A stretch of DNA of 64,000 nucleotides. Source: Mixia osmundae IAM 14324 (Eukaryota > Basidiomycota > Mixiomycetes > Mixiales > Mixiaceae). The notes beneath the pieces were generated by a model. That model worked only from the letters and a program-made list of their open reading frames with translations, was not told the origin of the DNA and made no database searches. This document shows positions 23,501 to 34,700 of this stretch, piece after piece (positions within the stretch are counted from its first letter, which is position 1; the number at the start of each line of letters is the position of its first letter). A program made the translations under genes and the position numbers. The stretch covers positions 398,575 to 462,574 of the forward strand of contig NW_014575559.1 in assembly GCF_000708205.1 (NCBI RefSeq), read 5' to 3'.

Positions 23501-24904
23501 TGAATAGTGATACTGCGATAGTTGCGCTTGCGGGTTTTGCTGTGCATAGGGAGGCGCGTAATTGACAAGAGGCACATTGGATTGCTGCCTCATCGCCATT
23601 TGCCTCTGATGTTCCTGTTGCTGAAGCTGCTGCCTGTGCATTTGCGCCTGCTGCGGCTGCATTGAGAATTGTTGTTGATCCCGCACCGGCTGGGTGGGTG
23701 AGGAGTGTTGCCGCTGCACCGCAGAAGTATGCGCATTAGCTATCGGCTGCAAAGGTGAGCTATCGTCGTCTATTATCTTGCGGTGCGCTACTTGAGGCCG
23801 TCTGATGGGTGGATTGCTGATCGATGGCAGGCCGCTGTCCGGAGACGACGCGGCGACTGCGGGCCTGCGCATCTGATCGCCGCTTAGCAGATTCCGTTGA
23901 AGATCTGACGAGCCGACAGGCTGAGGCGAAAGATGCTTCAGTCTGCCGTTCTGAGCTGGCACTGTCGCAGTCTGCAACATCTTGTCCCTCGAGCTCGATC
24001 GTTGTAGCTTGGTCACGCGTGCTTCAGGCAGATCTTCAGAAGTCGGACTAGTCACATGCGGTGCATCTTCCGAGACTGGCAGATCGACCTCACTGGCAGA
24101 TTGGCTTCTCGAGCGAGAAGGGCCGTTCGAATGCGATCTCGATCGTGATCGCGCTTGTAGATCGTCCTCGCGCATCAATCGCTTTCGTGGCGGCATCTTT
24201 GACGCTTGCTCAGTCTTATCGCTCGAGAGCTGAGGCTTTGCAAGACTGGCGTGCGAACGAAAACTATCGAATTCGTCCGTCAGTCCTGCGCCACGCTTGC
24301 TTGCATTCGTGCTCGCAACAGCGGGACGCATGCTCGTCGGCCTATGAGCCGAATATAGATGTTCTTCGCCTGGACGTATGAAGCCGCCCGATGCGCTGAC
24401 GTCAGGCTGGGGAGGAGGAGCTGCAAAGAAATGTGACGCGGTCGCGTTCGCAGCCGCGACTGCACTGGGATCGAGATCTTCCGGCCTGACGGCTTTGACG
24501 GTAAGATGCCGTCGTCTGGCAGGTTGCGTGCCGTCTTGCGGGTAGTCAGCAGGTCTGCTGAATGGCTGATGAGCCTGGTATTGAGCATGAACTGGCGAAG
24601 GCGAGGCGAGTGATTGCCCGGCCAATTGGCCCGATGAGCGCTGATTGATCATAGCCGAGAGCGCTGCAAGCATGCCAGACATCAGCACCGTGCCCTTTGA
24701 ACCTGTGTGGACTGCTGAAAGGCAGACGAAACTGTTGCGAAAGGCGTCGGCATCCGGGCATGACTACGCTTTACGCGTCACATGGCAGGCCGTTCGAACC
24801 CCAGCTTGGCAGCCTCTCAGATGGCAGTCATTCCTTCATAGGCGGATGGAGGCATCCTCTGACTTACCACTCGTTGGCTTCTCGCTATCTTCGCCGCGAG
24901 CCAT
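20596..24904 (-). CDS. FUN30: SNF2-family chromatin remodeler, Fun30/SMARCAD1 type
   Basis: This is an ATP-dependent remodeler implicated in heterochromatin and DNA-end resection in the family. The first 550 or so residues are disordered, Gln/Pro/Ser-rich and basic. A small helical region ([17 protein letters not shown]) precedes the ATPase. Motifs are [10 protein letters not shown] (I), DEGH (II), LTGTPLQNN (III), [11 protein letters not shown] (IV), [12 protein letters not shown] (V) and RAYRIGQ (VI). DEGH and the [23 protein letters not shown] segment point to the Fun30 clade. Exon 1 ([12 protein letters not shown]) is placed by a strong donor at 24867, with intron 24715-24867. Further introns are 21992-22036 and 20968-21016. 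The total is 1353 residues. The 45-bp intron 21992-22036 has no stop and keeps frame, so it is easily misread as coding. Confidence 0.93.
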
Positions 24905-25147
24905 GCTGGGCGCGCGATCGTGACGCTTTTGTGATGTACAAAGCAGAAGGTCGTCTGTAAGCTTGCCAGCAAGCAGATTGGCGTCTCTATAGATCTCTAT
25001 GCGCCAGAATGGTCGCTATGAAAGCTGCCGAGAAGTGTCAGGCTCGCTGCGTCGCCAATCAAGGCGATAATCAAGAAGCAGGAACGCGCCTTGCGTACGC
25101 TGGCAGGCTGACAACACAAAGGCACTCAGGTGTGCAGCCCTCTCGCC

Positions 25148-25866
25148 ATGTTGCGCAGCAGGCTGGCTTCACAGCGACTAGTATCACGGTCACAATGTCT
25201 CGGGGCGAGCTTGGTGCAGCAAAGTCGGCGACGAGCGAGCACGTCAGTAGCACACCCAGAGGAACACATCGAGCCCTCTTCGGGACGCAGCGAAGGTACG
25301 TCGGCACGCTATGAGCCAGTCTGGTCACGCATATCTCACGGGATCTGTACAGACTTCTCTGCGCCTATCTGGCGTTATACGGCGCTCGCTGCAGTTGGCG
25401 GATTCCTGTGGTATCACTACTCGCTACGTTTCTCCCCCGCCCTCAACGAGGACGACAGAGAACCTGGAGAGATCTATGAGGACGAGCGGAAGCCTTTCAT
25501 CTCCCGCTGGCTCGCCTATCACTCGCCGGACGCTAGCCAGGACGTAAAGACGAAATCTGTAGCGCGCTTGGCTTGGATTATGAACGAATCAGATCAGCAG
25601 ATCCTGCTACAATCAGCTCGTCGACCGAGGATGCGTGCTATCCGCTACCCTGCGTACGTCCAGTTCTCGCCCGTGCTGTTGCCAGAGGCTCACATGCAGG
25701 CTGCAGCGCTTTCGAACAAGCTTCGCCAAATGGACTCATCGTTGGCAATCAGGTCGACATGACGGGCATTAAATTCAGACCAGAACACGCCGTCTTTGAC
25801 CAAGCAAAGCACAAGGAGGATCTCAGTGTCGACGATGAGGGCGAACAAGAGCAGGATGACGAGTAA
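25148..25866 (+). CDS. Complex I accessory subunit (fungal 17.8-kDa-type), mitochondrial
   Basis: The product is 202 residues. It has an Arg/Ser-rich presequence-like N-terminus, one membrane helix (YTALAAVGGFLWYHYSL), an acidic linker and a conserved-looking end with RYPAAFEQASPNGL. The order of a single helix, then ...LLQSARRP...RYP..F...SP, resembles the fungal 17.8-kDa subunit of NADH:ubiquinone oxidoreductase. The assignment is from memory of that pattern and is moderate. Two introns fit: 25296-25352 and 25654-25706. The first is 57 bp, stop-free and in frame, but has a GTACGT donor and TACAG acceptor. The acidic tail ends GEQEQDDE. It is divergent from the Fun30-type gene (243 bp). Confidence 0.55.
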
Positions 25867-26199
25867 AGCTCTGTGTACCGTGCACGATGTTGCGCAACAT
25901 TGCATAACTCCTCTGTGTGCTAGCCCATGCTCCGCAGTCACATCACTGCGAGCGCCAGACCCGGCCCATCATGATGCATGCCAGCACATGACTACAATTA
26001 TGCGTCAATAGATATACTCATGCTATCAATAACGATGATCAGACTTCACGCTTAAACGCGGGAAGCTTTACTTTACGCGATCGGCTGCCTCTGACGTCTG
26101 AACCAGCCAGGCGGGCTACTGCAGCGAGGTGCTCGTATCTGACGACCAGACGATCACATCTTTACACTCAGTACGACCATCAGCGAATCATAGGTCAAG
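25867..26199. other. Intergenic stretch, 333 bp
   Basis: This lies between two plus-strand genes. It holds the terminator of the complex I subunit gene and the promoter of the next gene. I see no coding frame with support and no RNA gene. Confidence 0.45.
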
Positions 26200-26810
26200 A
26201 TGCCGACCTCGTTTGCATCGCTCGCCTCGAGCTTCCCCACACCAAGTCCCATGCCGGATGCGGAGTCGAACGCCCAAGCCAATGAGGAAGCCTTCAGTCA
26301 ATGGGAGCAGGCCGCCGGCTGGGGTCCAGACCCTACAGGAACAGTGAGTCCTTCCTCTCATGGGAGGCTTGTCCTTATGCGCGTTCTCGGCAGACTGTCG
26401 TCGCGGTAGAAGGCGGCTTCCAGACAATCCCGCTTTACCCCTCAACGACCGCTTCGACCACCTCGTCCTACGGTGCGACTTCAACAGCTGTTACATCAAT
26501 GTCTGCCGATAATGCAAAGGCCGGCTTGAGCGAGGGGGCCAAGATAGGCATTGGACTCGGCGTCGGTCTTGCCGCCCTATTCTTCATTGGCGTCAGTTCC
26601 TGCTCGTCTTAGACGTGGCTGTACTGACATGTTGCTGTGCAGGCTGTGACGGGCATTATGATCTCGAGGAAGAGACAGCGTGCAAGCTTCGCACGACGTA
26701 CCGAGCGACTGCAAGTGCGACAGATGCAGCAGCCCTCTTCCGGGTGAGTCTCCAACGAAGTACACGCATTTCATGCTCATTCGGCATTGGACAGCTCCGT
26801 AATTGTATGA
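26200..26810 (+). CDS. Single-pass membrane protein with Ser/Thr-rich ectodomain
   Basis: This 152-residue product is not one I can assign. It has a short Pro/Ser-rich N-terminus without a signal peptide, then a Ser/Thr-rich stretch. One long Gly/Ile/Leu membrane helix (IGIGLGVGLAALFFIGAVTGIMI) follows, then a basic cytosolic segment (SRKRQRASFARR). Three introns (26344-26393, then 51 bp within the helix, then 51 bp before the last five codons) fit typical donors and end in SSGSVIV-stop. The architecture recalls fungal wall-stress or Mid2-like sensors in miniature, but no Cys-rich WSC domain is present. A signal-anchor protein is the safe description. Confidence 0.6.
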
Positions 26811-26910
26811 GACCATTCTTCGACTTGATGTACAAGAGTAAGCGGATATCTACAACTGTAAAAGATTGCACGAACACACATAGGGACATGAATGTCTACT
26901 AAAGGCACAT

Positions 26911-29736
26911 CTATTGGTTTGCTGAGGGACCGGCTTGATAATCGGGTGGATTGGACTCGAGCGGCACTACGCCGCCAAGAAAGCCTTTCGAAGCAACATC
27001 GTACGAAGGAACTTGGGAAAGCAGTTGACGCGACTCTTGCTCTTCCTCGTCAGAAGTACTGACGTAGTCTTGTAGCGCTTGGTTGACGAGCGGGAGAGCT
27101 ACATGAGCGTGCACAGTCTCGGAGCGCTGAAGACCTGGCGATCTCGATCCGGGCTGATCTGGCGAGAGGCTATGCTGGGAGTGCAAATTCGAGTGCTCTC
27201 GACTCCCACTACCGCCAGTATTCGAACCAGAATGGTGCGCCGCAGGACTCGCGCCCGAAGCCGAAGGATGAGCGGATGACCCACCAGAGTGACTCCTCAA
27301 AGGATTGCGGCCATGCACGAGGTTATTGAGCGCGTCTGTAGATCGTCTTGCGACAGGCGGCACGTGCATATGCGACTGTACGGGCGAGGTGCCTGGGGTC
27401 GTCATTGGCGTCAGACCTTTGAAGGGTCGAGGGAAATGCAGTAAGCTTGAGGCAGCACTGCGCGGCACGGGCTCAGCCATTGCAACAGGCGCAAGAGTAG
27501 GCGATGTGGTCGCCGAGGCTGGCTGGCTGCCAAGTGGTGAGATATGGTGACGTCCTGTGGGGCTGGAAGGGCGACTGCTCGATCTCGAGCTGACGGATCT
27601 AGAGCCGAGCACGGGACTGGAAGGTCTAGAATTTGGACGCGAGTTCGGTCTTGAGCTGGGTCTCGAATTGGGCTGACTGACGGGTGGAGTATGAGCAGGT
27701 GTATGACTGCGGGAAGAGCTGCTAGACCGCACAGGCTGCGGTCGGCCGTCTGTCAGAGAGGAGCGCAACTCCATATCATTTGCCCAATTGACTTTACGAA
27801 AGTTGACCGCTGTCGCGTCATCGTGCGGATGTGCTACGCTCGCAGTAGGCAGCCCGCTACTCGTGCTGGCTCCCGGCAAGGGCGGCGCAGGCATTTCATT
27901 TGGGGATCTCTGCGAGCCGTGATTGGGCGTCGTCGCCCGACTGATCGGCGGACTTGTCACCGGGGTCGCAAGAGGGCTAGGAGCGGCAGAGGACCAGGCT
28001 GTGGGTATATACGCCGCGCCCTGAGGGAAGTAGGACGGCGTCTCGGCGCTAGCGATGCGATCCTGAATGTGGTTCTGATACGAAGGTAGCTGGCCTGCTT
28101 CTGTATCCGCCGATTCTGGCAGCATGGCGCCCGATGGGCCGAAAAGCAATGTGCGCGTGCCGGAAGAAGCTAGTTCTGCCTCCTGCCGCAGCGTATTCCT
28201 GCAAGGGTGTGAGCGTGCGCTCTGTATTTCTAGAGAAAAGCTTACGAGAGAATCAGAAGAGGCAGCGCAACGCGTAGCTCTGAGGTGTGGCCATCGGGAT
28301 TCTTGATGTATACGCTCCATTTGATCTTGTAGGAGACATGCACAGGCCAAAGCGGACAGGACGGCGTTGCAGAGTCGGGTATCTTGATGTTGGAGATGAC
28401 GTCGATGTCTTGAGACTGTTGTATGTCCTCTTCTAAACTATGGAGATCATCACTTCTGCTTCCTGCACTGCTTCTTCCGTTGCGAGAATCGCGACCGTTT
28501 GGTTGACTCGATGGACCTGCGAAACTCTGAGCTGGACTGGAGAACTGTCGACCCGGTGACGGCAAGACGGGTGACGATCTCGAACCGGACAAGGATCCAA
28601 AAGAAAGCGAGCGACGCGTTCGCGTTGGTACGGCTGTGGCCCCATAGCATTGAGCTGCGGCCATTTGAGCGAACGGCGAATGACTCGGGCCGAGCCCATT
28701 TTCGCGCGAGCCTCTTCTGCTGAGCGCACCTGAAGACCCGAGATGGAAGCCTGAGAAATCGAGTGAGCCTCGTCTTGAAGGCGTGGCCGATGCTGGACCC
28801 GATGGTGGGCCAGATCTCTGCCCACTTGGGGGGTCTTGTTGCATATAGCCGTTGAAGGTCTGGCGATACGTCGCAATGTCCTTTGAATCTGTCACTTGGT
28901 TGTTGCGCGAAAAGACGGTACTGCGTCGGGCGTCAGTTCCACAGGACGGGTACAGTGAGGGGGAGGATCTACATCGTCTGAAAGATACTCGTGACCATGG
29001 AGGTGACCTTGACGTTCTTCTGCAGGTGTGTAATCTTGATACTCACTGGGATCTCTGCACCTGCAGCATAGGCTTTGTGGGGCAGGACAAATTTGTAGTC
29101 GACCTTGCCTGGCCAGAGACTATCGACCTCGAGCGTTTGGGTGTACTCTGGCGCATCTGCCACCAATCCTCGCGAGACGGTGACGTTGCGCTTGATGGTC
29201 CAATTGGGCGTGGTGAGTCCGGGTCGAGTGACGACTGCCCTGAGCTGGTAGGATGATATCGCCTGACCTGACCATGCCCTCAGTGAGGGCGGCAAGTCTG
29301 GCGGCAGCTGGAGCGAGAATGGAAACGCATGTGAGCTGGTCGACAGTGTATGCGTATGCGAGGTAGCAGGCAACTGTTCGCCCCGCCTACTCTCAGCTGA
29401 ACTCAGATCAGCTGAAGGAGCCGAGACGAACAAAGCGGCAATCGTGAAAGAAGAGCGAGTGATCTGCCGTGTTCGCTTTGCTCGTCTGCACCGAGACTCG
29501 ACACCTGCTCGGCCGATCACATCAGCCTGAAGCGCTTGCTGATGAGCCAGAGTCACGAGCCTGCCGGAGAAGGTCAAGTTGATGTCCTTGATCTCATTGC
29601 GATGGCCCTGAAGGTGCATACGCACTTCGCCAGACAAGATCGCAGGCTCGGGATCATCTTGGCCCCTCGTGCGCAAGACGACCTCTGGACTGTCTAAATA
29701 GATCTCTAGCGGCGGCACCGGAGGCCCGGCTGCCAT
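26911..29736 (-). CDS. Arrestin-related trafficking adaptor (ART/ALY type)
   Basis: ART proteins bind plasma-membrane transporters and recruit the Rsp5/Nedd4 ubiquitin ligase to trigger endocytosis. Arrestin-N (about residues 10-180, with LEIYLDSPEVVLR and INLTFSGRLV) and arrestin-C (VSYKIKWSVYIKNPDGHTSELR) are visible. They are split by a disordered Ser-rich insertion. The C-terminal 450 residues are disordered and carry PPxY-like motifs QLPSYQ, QVPSYD and NPPDYQ, as needed for WW-domain ligases. Introns at 28921-28972 and 28199-28245 give 908 residues. A tandem SRPN/SRPS repeat lies in the tail. It is transcribed in the same direction as RPC31, the CAP gene and NCS1 upstream. Confidence 0.85.
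27622..27672 (-). repeat. Coding tandem repeat (SRPN/SRPS), 12-bp period
   Basis: Inside the arrestin-like gene, a short 12-base period encodes consecutive SRPx units. It lies in the disordered tail and is likely length-variable. Confidence 0.7.
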
Positions 29737-29951
29737 TCTATTCTGCCCTCGGCTCTACTGACCCTGCTATGACGTTATGAGGTATCGACGCAAAGACGGC
29801 CCCAACGAACGCGTCGCGAACGGACAAGCACCAGATCAGAAGCAGAGTCTCAGGATGATCGATCAGTGCCCAGCTTGTGACTGAAATGATTGCGATGTAT
29901 AGTAGCAACAACAGTTTACAGAGAGAAATGATGTGCAAGTCAGGCATGCAA

Positions 29952-30876
29952 TCAGTCCATGATGCCGCCCTCTGTGAAGTGGTCAGCTGAGTGCTCTACA
30001 GCGTCGGATGAGGATGGCTTACCGTAGCCTCCGTCATCGTCACCCCCGTCGTCATCATCCTCGCCCGTCTGGAAGTAGTTGTTATCATAGTCGTCCGGCT
30101 CTTCGAGGGCATCGGGATCCTCGTCCTCGTCTGATACCGCCTGAGGCTCTTCTGCCGCCTGTATGACAAAGCCCCCCTTTCAGCCAAGCGTCGGTAAACG
30201 CTAGATCAAGCCTCACCTCTTCTTCATCTGCACCTAATTCGTCTTCAGCTAGCGCTGCGTCGAGATCTAACTTGGCGCGCTTCTGTTGCGTCGGCACTGC
30301 ATTCTCAGCAGAGATGAGCTCGGTCGAGCGGGAAAGGCTCAGATGGGAGACTGACTGCGAGCTTTTGGCTTCTTCTCGTAGAGGGCATCCCATAGCTCGG
30401 CGGGGAAGAAAGCAGGGTTGAGCATTGCCTTGGTCTCTGGGTCCGTGATGGACGGTAATGCCCTATATGTGTCCAGCGCGGCATCACCCTCTATTCCACA
30501 GAGGGTCAGCTTGGCTCGCGATCAAGAAGCACTGGTGCACTGGTACCTTTGAGGTTCGCATCAGGTCGCCTGATGTACCATCGAGACTGTTGCATAATTT
30601 CGAGTTGCTCCTCGTGAATTGCTACTAACTTTTCTTCTCGTTCAGTGGGCTCTCGCAGTTGCGGATAGTGCATGGGCTGCAAGACACATGAGCACCAAGA
30701 GTGATATGAGCCAGATCACGGACGGGATAGGCAGCGAGAGAGCTGAGCATGGGTTGCGAGGAAAAATCGATGACATCTTGATATGACTGTCCGCCCATCA
30801 ATGTAGACCCCGATTGGAAAGCCGTAGCATTCCCGCGGCCTCCTCTGCCTCGGCCGCGTCCTCTGCTGCCTGCCAT
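29952..30876 (-). CDS. RPC31: RNA polymerase III subunit C31
   Basis: RPC31 is part of the Pol III-specific C82/C34/C31 subcomplex that opens the promoter with TFIIIB. The product starts MAGSRGRGRGRGGRGN, a Gly/Arg N-terminus typical of the family. Its middle has the P-Y-L-EPTEREEKL motif and FFPAELWDALYE. It ends in the characteristic acidic tail with DDYDNNYFQTGEDDDDGG. Five introns (the first 30677-30723; others 51-59 bp) are required, which is dense for 217 residues, and the frame closes exactly. The ATG at 30876 is the first that gives the Gly/Arg start. An in-frame upstream extension of the frame lacks conserved residues. Confidence 0.88.
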
Positions 30877-31114
30877 GCCGAAAGCTGCTCCGGTGCCGTG
30901 CCGACTTGCCGCGTCCAAAAGACTCCTCGAGCACGCGTTCACCACAACGCAAGCCATGATGTCATTCCTCTACTCTTCTCGCTTCGAGCACCATTGCACG
31001 CGCCATGAACAGCTACAATGAAGCGTTTGCGACCAGCGCAAGGCATATGACAAGTAGCGGCCAGCGCATTCAAGATACATTTTGGCTGTCGACTCGCTCG
31101 CATCAGTTCCACCC

Positions 31115-32095
31115 CTAGTCTGCGCGCGGGTAGACATACGCTTCCTGGCCCTCGATGTTGCCTGCTTGGGGACCGTAATGACAGCACAGATAGTTGTAGC
31201 TATCCGGACAGACTTGCTGAGCACAGCCAAGCGTCGTCGTCGCTTTCCAAACCTGCACAACCTCTGAGCCACAGCATGAATCTGACAAATAATGACTTAC
31301 CATAGCGGTATAATGGTTCAGCACGCCCGGTGGAGCGCCCTCTCGTTCCCAGAGATTCATGAGAGGCAGCGTTTGAAAACCTTGACCCTAGAACGGAAAC
31401 ATCAGACACGCTTTGACTCGGTCAGTTGACGGCCTACCCAAGCGATGTTCTCGCCGTATTGACCTGCCTCTGCTTGTGGGGAGTGCGAGTAGCTGCAAGA
31501 CGTGATCCAGGAGGCACATGCATCGGCAAGATTTTGATCCCATGTCAACGGACCTGCCTGTACATGACCATATCAGCACGCGCGCCGAATTCTATCTTTT
31601 GCGTACCTCATGCTTTGCTCGAAAATCGTTGTGCTCTTGCAAAGAGACTTGCTTGACTGTAGCCGCATCGTTGCCGCCACCAGAACCGCCGCCGCCGCCG
31701 CCGTCGCTTCCGCCGCCCGATCCACCCCTCGGACTGGCAGACAGACCATTACTGCCCATCATACTCGAGAGCGTCGGCATACCGCCCTCGCTCGAGGAAC
31801 TCTGACCAGTAGGCTTCGTGTTCCCGGGCATACCCATACCTGAGCCGAACCCTGGAAACCCACTGCCGAAGTTGGGGAAACCGCTACCGAAAGTGGGCAT
31901 ACTGCCGCTCGGCCGGGGAAAGCTCTCCTCGATCTTGCGCCAGATCGATGAAAGCGGATTGCCGGTCTGTCCTTGGCCCGATTGCGGTAGTGAGGCCGGA
32001 TTGAAGCCTTGTGCGTTGCGGGCCAGGACACGGATGAGATCTCTTGATAATGCGAACGGAAGAGCGCATGCGAGTGCGCAAAGAACTGCTCTCAT
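31115..32095 (-). CDS. Secreted CAP/PR-1 (SCP) domain protein
   Basis: CAP-superfamily proteins (PRY/PR-1) are exported and bind sterols or lipids. They are common in host-associated and wall-associated fungal secretomes. A signal peptide (MRAVLCALACALPFALS) is followed by about 130 residues of Gly/Ser/Pro-rich low complexity, including a GFGSGFPNFGSGFPGFGSG-type repeat and a polyglycine run. The CAP domain comes last: LQEHNDFRAKH, LTWDQNLADACASW, GENIAW and HYTAMVWKATTTLGC. Three introns (49, 50 and 48 bp) give 277 residues. The last acceptor is chosen at GTGCAG because it yields the invariant HYTxMVWK. An earlier AG would insert three extra residues. The His/Glu pair of the CAP cavity appears intact. 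Confidence 0.87.
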
Positions 32096-32312
32096 CTTCG
32101 CGAAGTGTGGTAGAATCAGCCATGTCGATGTTTTTAAGGCCAAGGGCAGGAAAGGACGATGGCATGCCGACTCGGGGACGACGCCGTGGCGACGCTAGGT
32201 GGGTCATCACGACGCCTTCGCAATGCGAACGAGGCTCGCTAGGTATGTCAAACACGTGCTTGCAGATTTCTATTGTAGTACAAGGTGGTTCCTGGCAGAC
32301 GAGCAAGTGCAG

Positions 32313-33120
32313 CTAGACCAGGTTGTCGTAAAGTGAGAGCGCGGAGACGATCGAAGGATCGTTCTTGCTGCCCTGCTTGAATTCGTCGTATGTCAACTTT
32401 TCGTCCTTGTTGACGTCCATCAGTCTGAAGATCTTGTCCACCCGCTATCGAACACACGATCAGCTGAGCCGGTTTGCAAAGACGAGCGAAACGCGCCTTT
32501 TGTGGGGTGTCCTCGTCTGCCGGTAGCTTGACCATCTGACCGGTCATCTTGTAGATGCTCGACACAATCTGTAGCATCTCGTCATAGGTGATATAGCCAT
32601 CCCCGTCGATATCGTATAGCTGGAAGGCCCCTTTCAAGTCGCGCCCACATTGTTAGCCTGGCGGTGTCTCGCTGAAAGGGAATTGCGCACATTTGAGCTT
32701 GTCATCCAGATCGCCTCTGCTGGTCACGCTGAGCGCACAGATGAACTCTTGAAAGTCAATGGTGCCATTCTTATCCTGCAACAAGCCCGGTCCGATGAGA
32801 TGGATATCCATCTGACAGACAGGACGCAGGCCACTTGCCTCGTCAAAGACGCTGAAGACGTATTCTGAGAACTGCGAAGGATCGCCAAAGGGGAAGAACT
32901 GCTTGTAGATCCGTCCGAACTCTGCCCTGTCGAGCTTGCCGCTGGGACAGTCACGCAGGAATCCCTTGTACCATTGCTGCAGCTCTTTCTTGTCGACTGT
33001 CCGCCCGTCAGGCCCAAGTGAGCCCGGTAGAATTCACTGAGGGAGACGTGGCGAACACTTTGTATTCCTCTGTAGCTCTTGCAGCTGCTCGTGGGACAGC
33101 TTAGACTGCGCTTTGCCCAT
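32313..33120 (-). CDS. NCS1: Neuronal calcium sensor 1 / frequenin
   Basis: This N-myristoylated EF-hand calcium sensor activates the Golgi phosphatidylinositol 4-kinase Pik1 in yeasts. The N-terminus [16 protein letters not shown] has the myristoylation glycine. EF-hand loops [24 protein letters not shown] and [13 protein letters not shown] are intact, and the first EF-hand is degenerate as in the family. Four introns give exactly 190 residues, the family length. Two of them, 32776-32838 (GCAAGT) and 32445-32496 (GCGCGT), need GC donors because no GT site keeps frame. The gene is divergent from MTD1 (351 bp). Confidence 0.95.
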
Positions 33121-33471
33121 GATTGCCTACGATGAGGCCGAGGCGAGTGTGATGTGCTTTGAATCCCGCTCAGCTGCTTCAGGTGAGCCCAACTGGGATT
33201 CGTCGAAGCACGAAGAACGGACCTCTGCCTGCTCTTTCCGCTTGTCAAGGCGGTGCACGACCTCTGGCTTTTATCTTGGCAGCAGTCCGTCGCGTCCTCG
33301 CTTGTTCTTTTGCGTGGACTGTCCATCACATTCTCTCGCGGTCTGCACAGCTTCTGAGCTCAGCGGATGAGCATCTGCCGACTCCGCTGGACCCTCACCC
33401 ATCGCCTCTTCCAGCCCGCTTGCATTCTTGAACGTCACTTCCCTTTTGGCTCAGGGAGAAAATCTTCGAGC
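33121..33471. promoter_or_regulatory. Divergent promoter region, NCS1 / MTD1
   Basis: These 351 bases separate the start codons of NCS1 and MTD1. The plus strand has a pyrimidine-rich run (CTCTGCCTGCTCTTTCCGCT). Short frames here lack support. No specific binding site is claimed. Confidence 0.4.
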
Positions 33472-34700
33472 ATGGCGACCGTGCTGTCTGGCGCAGCAGG
33501 TGGCTACGCTGCCTCTTCACCCCACGCAAACTGACGCAACGGATCACAGTGGCAAAGCCCTTCATCGCCGATCTCAAAGCGGCCACCGCGGGCTACGCGA
33601 GTACGGGCAAACGCGCTCCCAAGCTGATCGGCATCCTCGCCAATGGCTCTGCTCCCTCAGAGTCTTATGCTTCTTGGACGCGAAAAGCATGCGAAGACGT
33701 CGGCATCGAGTTTGAGCTCCGTCGATACGCAGAAGCTCTGCCTGGCTACGATCCTGAAGAAGACGGGCTAGGGATGTACGAAGTAGAGAGGGGTATCATA
33801 GAAGCCAACGCAGACGATACAGTGGATGGTATCATGGTCTACTATCCCTGTTTCGGTACACAGCATGATCAGTACCTTCAGCAAGTCGTCTCGCCCAGCA
33901 AAGACGTAGAGGGTCTCAATTTCTTGTTCCGCTTCAACCTGTATCACAACCAGCGCCAAGTCAACCCAAAGAGCCTGACTGCCAATCATTTTGCCAGCCT
34001 TGCTTCGACGTCTCGGATACCTTACTCTGACGGTGCGAAAAGGGAGCAACAACGAGTGAAGAGCATTTTGCCATGCACTCCCCTGGCTATCGTCAAGATC
34101 CTCGAGCATATCAAGGTCTACAGGGAGGCGCCTTTTGGCGAGCAAGCAGCAGGCAAAACGATCACAGTCATCAACAGGTACATCGTCAGCTGAGCCAGTG
34201 CTGAGGCTATGCTGATCAGACCGCAAGCGTAGAAGTGAAGTCGTCGGACGACCGTTGGCAGCTTTGCTGTCGAATGACGGCGCTCGTGTCTTCTCGGTCG
34301 ACTTGGACGGCGTACAAGAGTTCAACAGGCGTCGCAAATCGAAAGATCAAGCCAATGGGACCCATCCTCATCACAACGTGACAAAATCCAAGCACACGCT
34401 CGAGGAATGTCTCGCTCTGTCCGATGTCGTCGTTTCGGGTGTACCGGGAGACAAGTACCGCGTGCCGCTCGAGCACTTACGATCAGGCGTGGTCGCCATC
34501 AACTTCTCGGATGGCAAGAACTTTGGAGACGGCGAGGGAGTCAAGCAAAGGGCCAGGTACAGTTTGGTTCTCCATCCATTTCAACACACATTCTGAACCA
34601 TCGCGCGAACAGCATCTTCGTGCCCAACATCGGCAAGGCGACCATCGTGATGCTGCAGAGGAACCTGCTCAGACTGCGCTCGTACGCTGCCCTAGAATAG
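33472..34700 (+). CDS. MTD1: NAD-dependent 5,10-methylenetetrahydrofolate dehydrogenase
   Basis: This cytosolic monofunctional enzyme oxidises 5,10-methylene-THF to 5,10-methenyl-THF using NAD, feeding one-carbon units to purine synthesis. Conserved blocks are MVYYPCFGTQHDQYLQ, ILPCTPLAIVKILEH, a dinucleotide-binding SEVVGRPLAALLSNDGA, SGVPGDKYRVP and IGKATIVMLQRNLLRL. Three introns (33500-33549, 34178-34232, 34557-34612) give 355 residues, somewhat above yeast Mtd1. The extra length is partly a 15-25 residue insertion after NLYHN that may hide a 45-bp in-frame intron. One-carbon metabolism links it loosely to thymidylate synthase at the other end of the window. The identification is firm. 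Confidence 0.92.

Noticed and set aside
24780-24815. tRNA-like GTTCGAACCCC
   Set aside because: The flanking bases do not form a T-stem or acceptor stem, no A box lies at the right distance, and it falls inside the first intron of the Fun30-type gene.
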